From: JASFRI01 sp050115015
GTDB taxonomy: Bacteria > Acidobacteriota > Polarisedimenticolia > CBDVAL01
Direction: 5' to 3'
NCBI GenBank assembly: GCA_050115015.1
Contig: JASFRI010000230.1
Location: 1 to 6,798 of the forward strand
Length of the DNA stretch: 6,798 nt
Part shown: one piece after another, positions 5,460 to 6,798 of the stretch
Position numbering within the stretch: the stretch's first letter is position 1
Layout: every line of letters starts with the position of its first letter
The notes under the pieces: generated by a model
Told to the model about the DNA's origin: nothing
Database searches by the model: none
What the model saw: only the letters and a program-made list of their open reading frames with translations
Position numbers and translations under genes: made by a program

Positions 5460-6417
5460 AGAGGAGTTCGGGGGGGGTGACGGTGGCGGTGCCGAGCTTG
5501 CCGATGGCGATGCCGGCGGCCCGGTTGGCCAGGACGGCGGCGTCGCGCAGGGAGCCACCGGCGGCGAGGGCCAGCAGCGCGGTGGCGATGACCGTATCGC
5601 CGGCACCGGTGACGTCGAAGACCTCCCGGGCCGCGGCGGGGATGTGGCTGACGCGGCCGTCCGCCTCGAAGAGCGACATCCCCTTCTCGCCGCGGGTGAT
5701 CAGGATGCCGTCCGCGGCGAGCATCTCCCGCAGCCGGGCGCCGGCACGCAGCAGGTCCTCGTCGGTGCGGATGGGGAAGCCGGCGCCGTGGGCCGCCTCC
5801 CGGAGGTTCGGCGTCACCAGCGTCGCCGGCCGGTAGTGCGCGAAGTTCCGGAGCTTCGGGTCGATGCCGATCGGGATGGCCGCCTCCCGGGCGGCAGGGA
5901 GGAGATCCTGCAGGAGCTCCGGGCTGATGGCTCCCTTGTCGTAGTCCGAGACGATCAGCGCGTCCACCCCCTCCAGGGCCGCCCTCGCCGCCTCGCGGAA
6001 AGCCGCCGCGCCGTCGCCGAGGCCGCGGTCCTCCTCGCGATCGAACCGGACGACCTGCTGGTGGTGGGCGACGATCCGCGTCTTCTTGGTGGTCGTCCTT
6101 CCGGGAATCGCCACCAGACGGGAGTGGTCGATCTCGAGCTCGGCGAGGACCTCCCTGAGCTGGGCGGCGGCGCGGTCCTCCCCGATCGGCGCCACGACGA
6201 CGGGCACGCCGCCGAGACGACGGAGGTTCGCCACGACGTTGCCGCATCCACCGGGATGGAAGGACTCCCGGGCCACCCGTACCACCGGCACCGGTGCCTC
6301 CGGGGAGATCCGCTCCACGTGCCCCCAGATGAAGTGGTCCAGCATGATGTCGCCGACCACCGCCACCCGCCGGCCGGTCATGTCGCCGACGAGACGCTCG
6401 AGGGCCGCCTCGCCCAC
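5434..6417 (-). CDS. hldA: D-glycero-beta-D-manno-heptose-7-phosphate kinase (HldA / RfaE1)
   Basis: A 327-residue PfkB-family sugar kinase that phosphorylates heptose 7-phosphate at C1 with ATP, an early step of ADP-heptose synthesis for the lipopolysaccharide core. Diagnostic segments are VGDIMLDHFIWGHVERISPEAP (21-42), GGCGNVVANLRRLGG (57-71, PfkB signature 1), KTRIVAHHQQVVRFDRE (112-128, typical of RfaE1), LIVSDYDKG (154-162) and DVTGAGDTV (268-276) with the catalytic base D274. It has the kinase half only; the adenylyltransferase half of the fused HldE is missing, so a separate hldC should exist elsewhere. The start is the GTG at 6415-6417, sharing one base with the stop of the upstream zinc-ribbon gene and preceded by GGAGAAGG. 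The last residues, SGRTEGSN, lie in the right arm of the transposase element and may not be native. Confidence 0.93.
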   Translation of the reverse strand: MGEAALERLVGDMTGRRVAVVGDIMLDHFIWGHVERISPEAPVPVVRVARESFHPGGCGNVVANLRRLGGVPVVVAPIGEDRAAAQLREVLAELEIDHSRLVAIPGRTTTKKTRIVAHHQQVVRFDREEDRGLGDGAAAFREAARAALEGVDALIVSDYDKGAISPELLQDLLPAAREAAIPIGIDPKLRNFAHYRPATLVTPNLREAAHGAGFPIRTDEDLLRAGARLREMLAADGILITRGEKGMSLFEADGRVSHIPAAAREVFDVTGAGDTVIATALLALAAGGSLRDAAVLANRAAGIAIGKLGTATVTPPELLSGRTEGSN

Positions 6418-6614
6418 TAGCCTTCTCCGTCCGGCGCGCTCTCCGGCTTCTCGACCGTGGCCTCGTCGAGGAGCATCACCGGGATGTCGTCCCGGATCGG
6501 GAATACCCGGAAGCACGTGCCGCAGCGCAGACCCTGTCCGTCGTGCACGAGCTCCACCGGCGTCTTGCACTCCGGACAGGCTAGGATGTCGAGCAATTCC
6601 TGATCGATGGGCAT
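6417..6614 (-). CDS. Trm112 / YcaR-like zinc-ribbon protein
   Basis: A 65-residue protein of the Trm112/UPF0434 family, of the usual size. It has two cysteine pairs for one zinc ion, CPEC (C13, C16) and CGTC (C31, C34), the typical opening LLDILACPECKTPVEL, and the closing block FPIRDDIPVMLLDEA (37-51). Eukaryotic and archaeal Trm112 activates methyltransferases; the bacterial protein has no settled role but is often beside lipopolysaccharide genes such as kdsB or lpxK, which fits its position before hldA. The ATG is preceded by GGGAGG four bases upstream. Its stop TAG overlaps the GTG of hldA by one base, so the two are almost certainly translated from one message. The last 14 residues are acidic and probably disordered. 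Confidence 0.88.
   Translation of the reverse strand: MPIDQELLDILACPECKTPVELVHDGQGLRCGTCFRVFPIRDDIPVMLLDEATVEKPESAPDGEG
6421..6428 (-). promoter_or_regulatory. Ribosome binding site of hldA
   Basis: The minus strand reads GGAGAAGG just before the TAGTG junction where the upstream stop and the hldA GTG share a G. It fixes the GTG start at 6417; the open frame continues upstream to 6570 but only antiparallel to sense in the zinc-ribbon gene's codons. Confidence 0.7.
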
Positions 6615-6637
6615 GAAGCCTCCCTGTGGGGTTTCCG

Positions 6638-6651
6638 GCGGTCCGGACCGC
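6638..6651. promoter_or_regulatory. Operator-like perfect palindrome at the transcription start
   Basis: GCGGTCCGGACCGC is a perfect 14-base palindrome directly abutting the -10 element and spanning the predicted start site. The half-site CGGTC/GACCG occurs again as CGGTC-N5-GACCG at 6701-6715, upstream of the -35. A repressor site is plausible; in GC-rich DNA chance is also possible. Confidence 0.4.
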
Positions 6652-6652
6652 G

Positions 6653-6682
6653 CTTATAGCACCGCGTCGGAGAGATCGTCAA
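6653..6682 (-). promoter_or_regulatory. Sigma-70 promoter of the zinc-ribbon/hldA operon
   Basis: On the minus strand TTGACG (6677-6682) and TATAAG (6653-6658) are each 5 of 6 to consensus and 18 bases apart. Transcription should begin near 6646, giving a leader of about 32 bases to the ATG at 6614. It is the clearest promoter in the window. Confidence 0.75.
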
Positions 6683-6798
6683 GGACGCCTGCCCCGGATG
6701 CGGTCGCGCGGACCGATCTGGGCGGTCACCTGTCCGGCCGGCTCCGGAAGCGGACACCTGGCCGATCGTGCGATGCCCCGTAAGCCATTGCAAAAAAT
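6683..6798. other. Upstream region of the operon, no gene seen
   Basis: I find no credible coding sequence here. It holds the dyad CGGTC-N5-GACCG (6701-6715) and an imperfect 13-base inverted repeat (6724-6736 with 6751-6763, three mismatches). The last bases are A-rich at the window edge. Confidence 0.5.

Noticed and set aside
6418..6570. Longer HldA starting inside the zinc-ribbon gene
   Set aside because: The extra residues resemble nothing in HldA, whereas the other frame there encodes a clear CPEC/CGTC zinc ribbon. The GTG at 6417 has its own ribosome site.

Overview
This is a GC-rich window from a Gram-negative bacterium with six genes and one transposase element. Two clues bear on its origin. 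The large exported VWFA-like protein resembles the VWFA-related family that is strongly expanded in Acidobacteriota. The heptose kinase HldA implies lipopolysaccharide synthesis. I place it in or near Acidobacteriota, from recognition of protein families only; no 16S rRNA or other marker lies here.

Layout. Minus strand, transcribed right to left from 3757: a NIT1-like carbon-nitrogen hydrolase; then a 727-residue exported VWFA-like protein whose GTG start overlaps the hydrolase stop by 4 bases; then, after a 119-base gap holding a nested inverted repeat, a beta-CASP metallo-beta-lactamase ribonuclease that runs off the left edge. Divergent from the hydrolase, across an 89-base gap, is a small plus-strand HD hydrolase (3847-4422) of the Mesh1 / small alarmone hydrolase type.

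From the right edge, a well-formed sigma-70 promoter (6653-6682) drives a two-gene minus-strand operon: a Trm112/YcaR-like zinc-ribbon protein and hldA (heptose-7-phosphate kinase). The two genes overlap by one base.

The HD gene and hldA converge. Between their 3' ends sits an intact REP-associated tyrosine transposase gene (RAYT, 4542-5240). It is bracketed by nested inverted repeats: an exact 12-base outer pair (4428-4439 and 5448-5459), a matching G6T/AC6 tract on each side, and a pair of related ~40-base palindromes bounded by TTAGA/TCTAA (4490-4536 and 5355-5397). I read this as a compact element of about 1.03 kb whose right arm forms the last codons and stop of hldA. It is the most interesting part of the window. 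The remaining genes look like ordinary chromosomal content; I see no defence system, CRISPR array, tRNA or rRNA.
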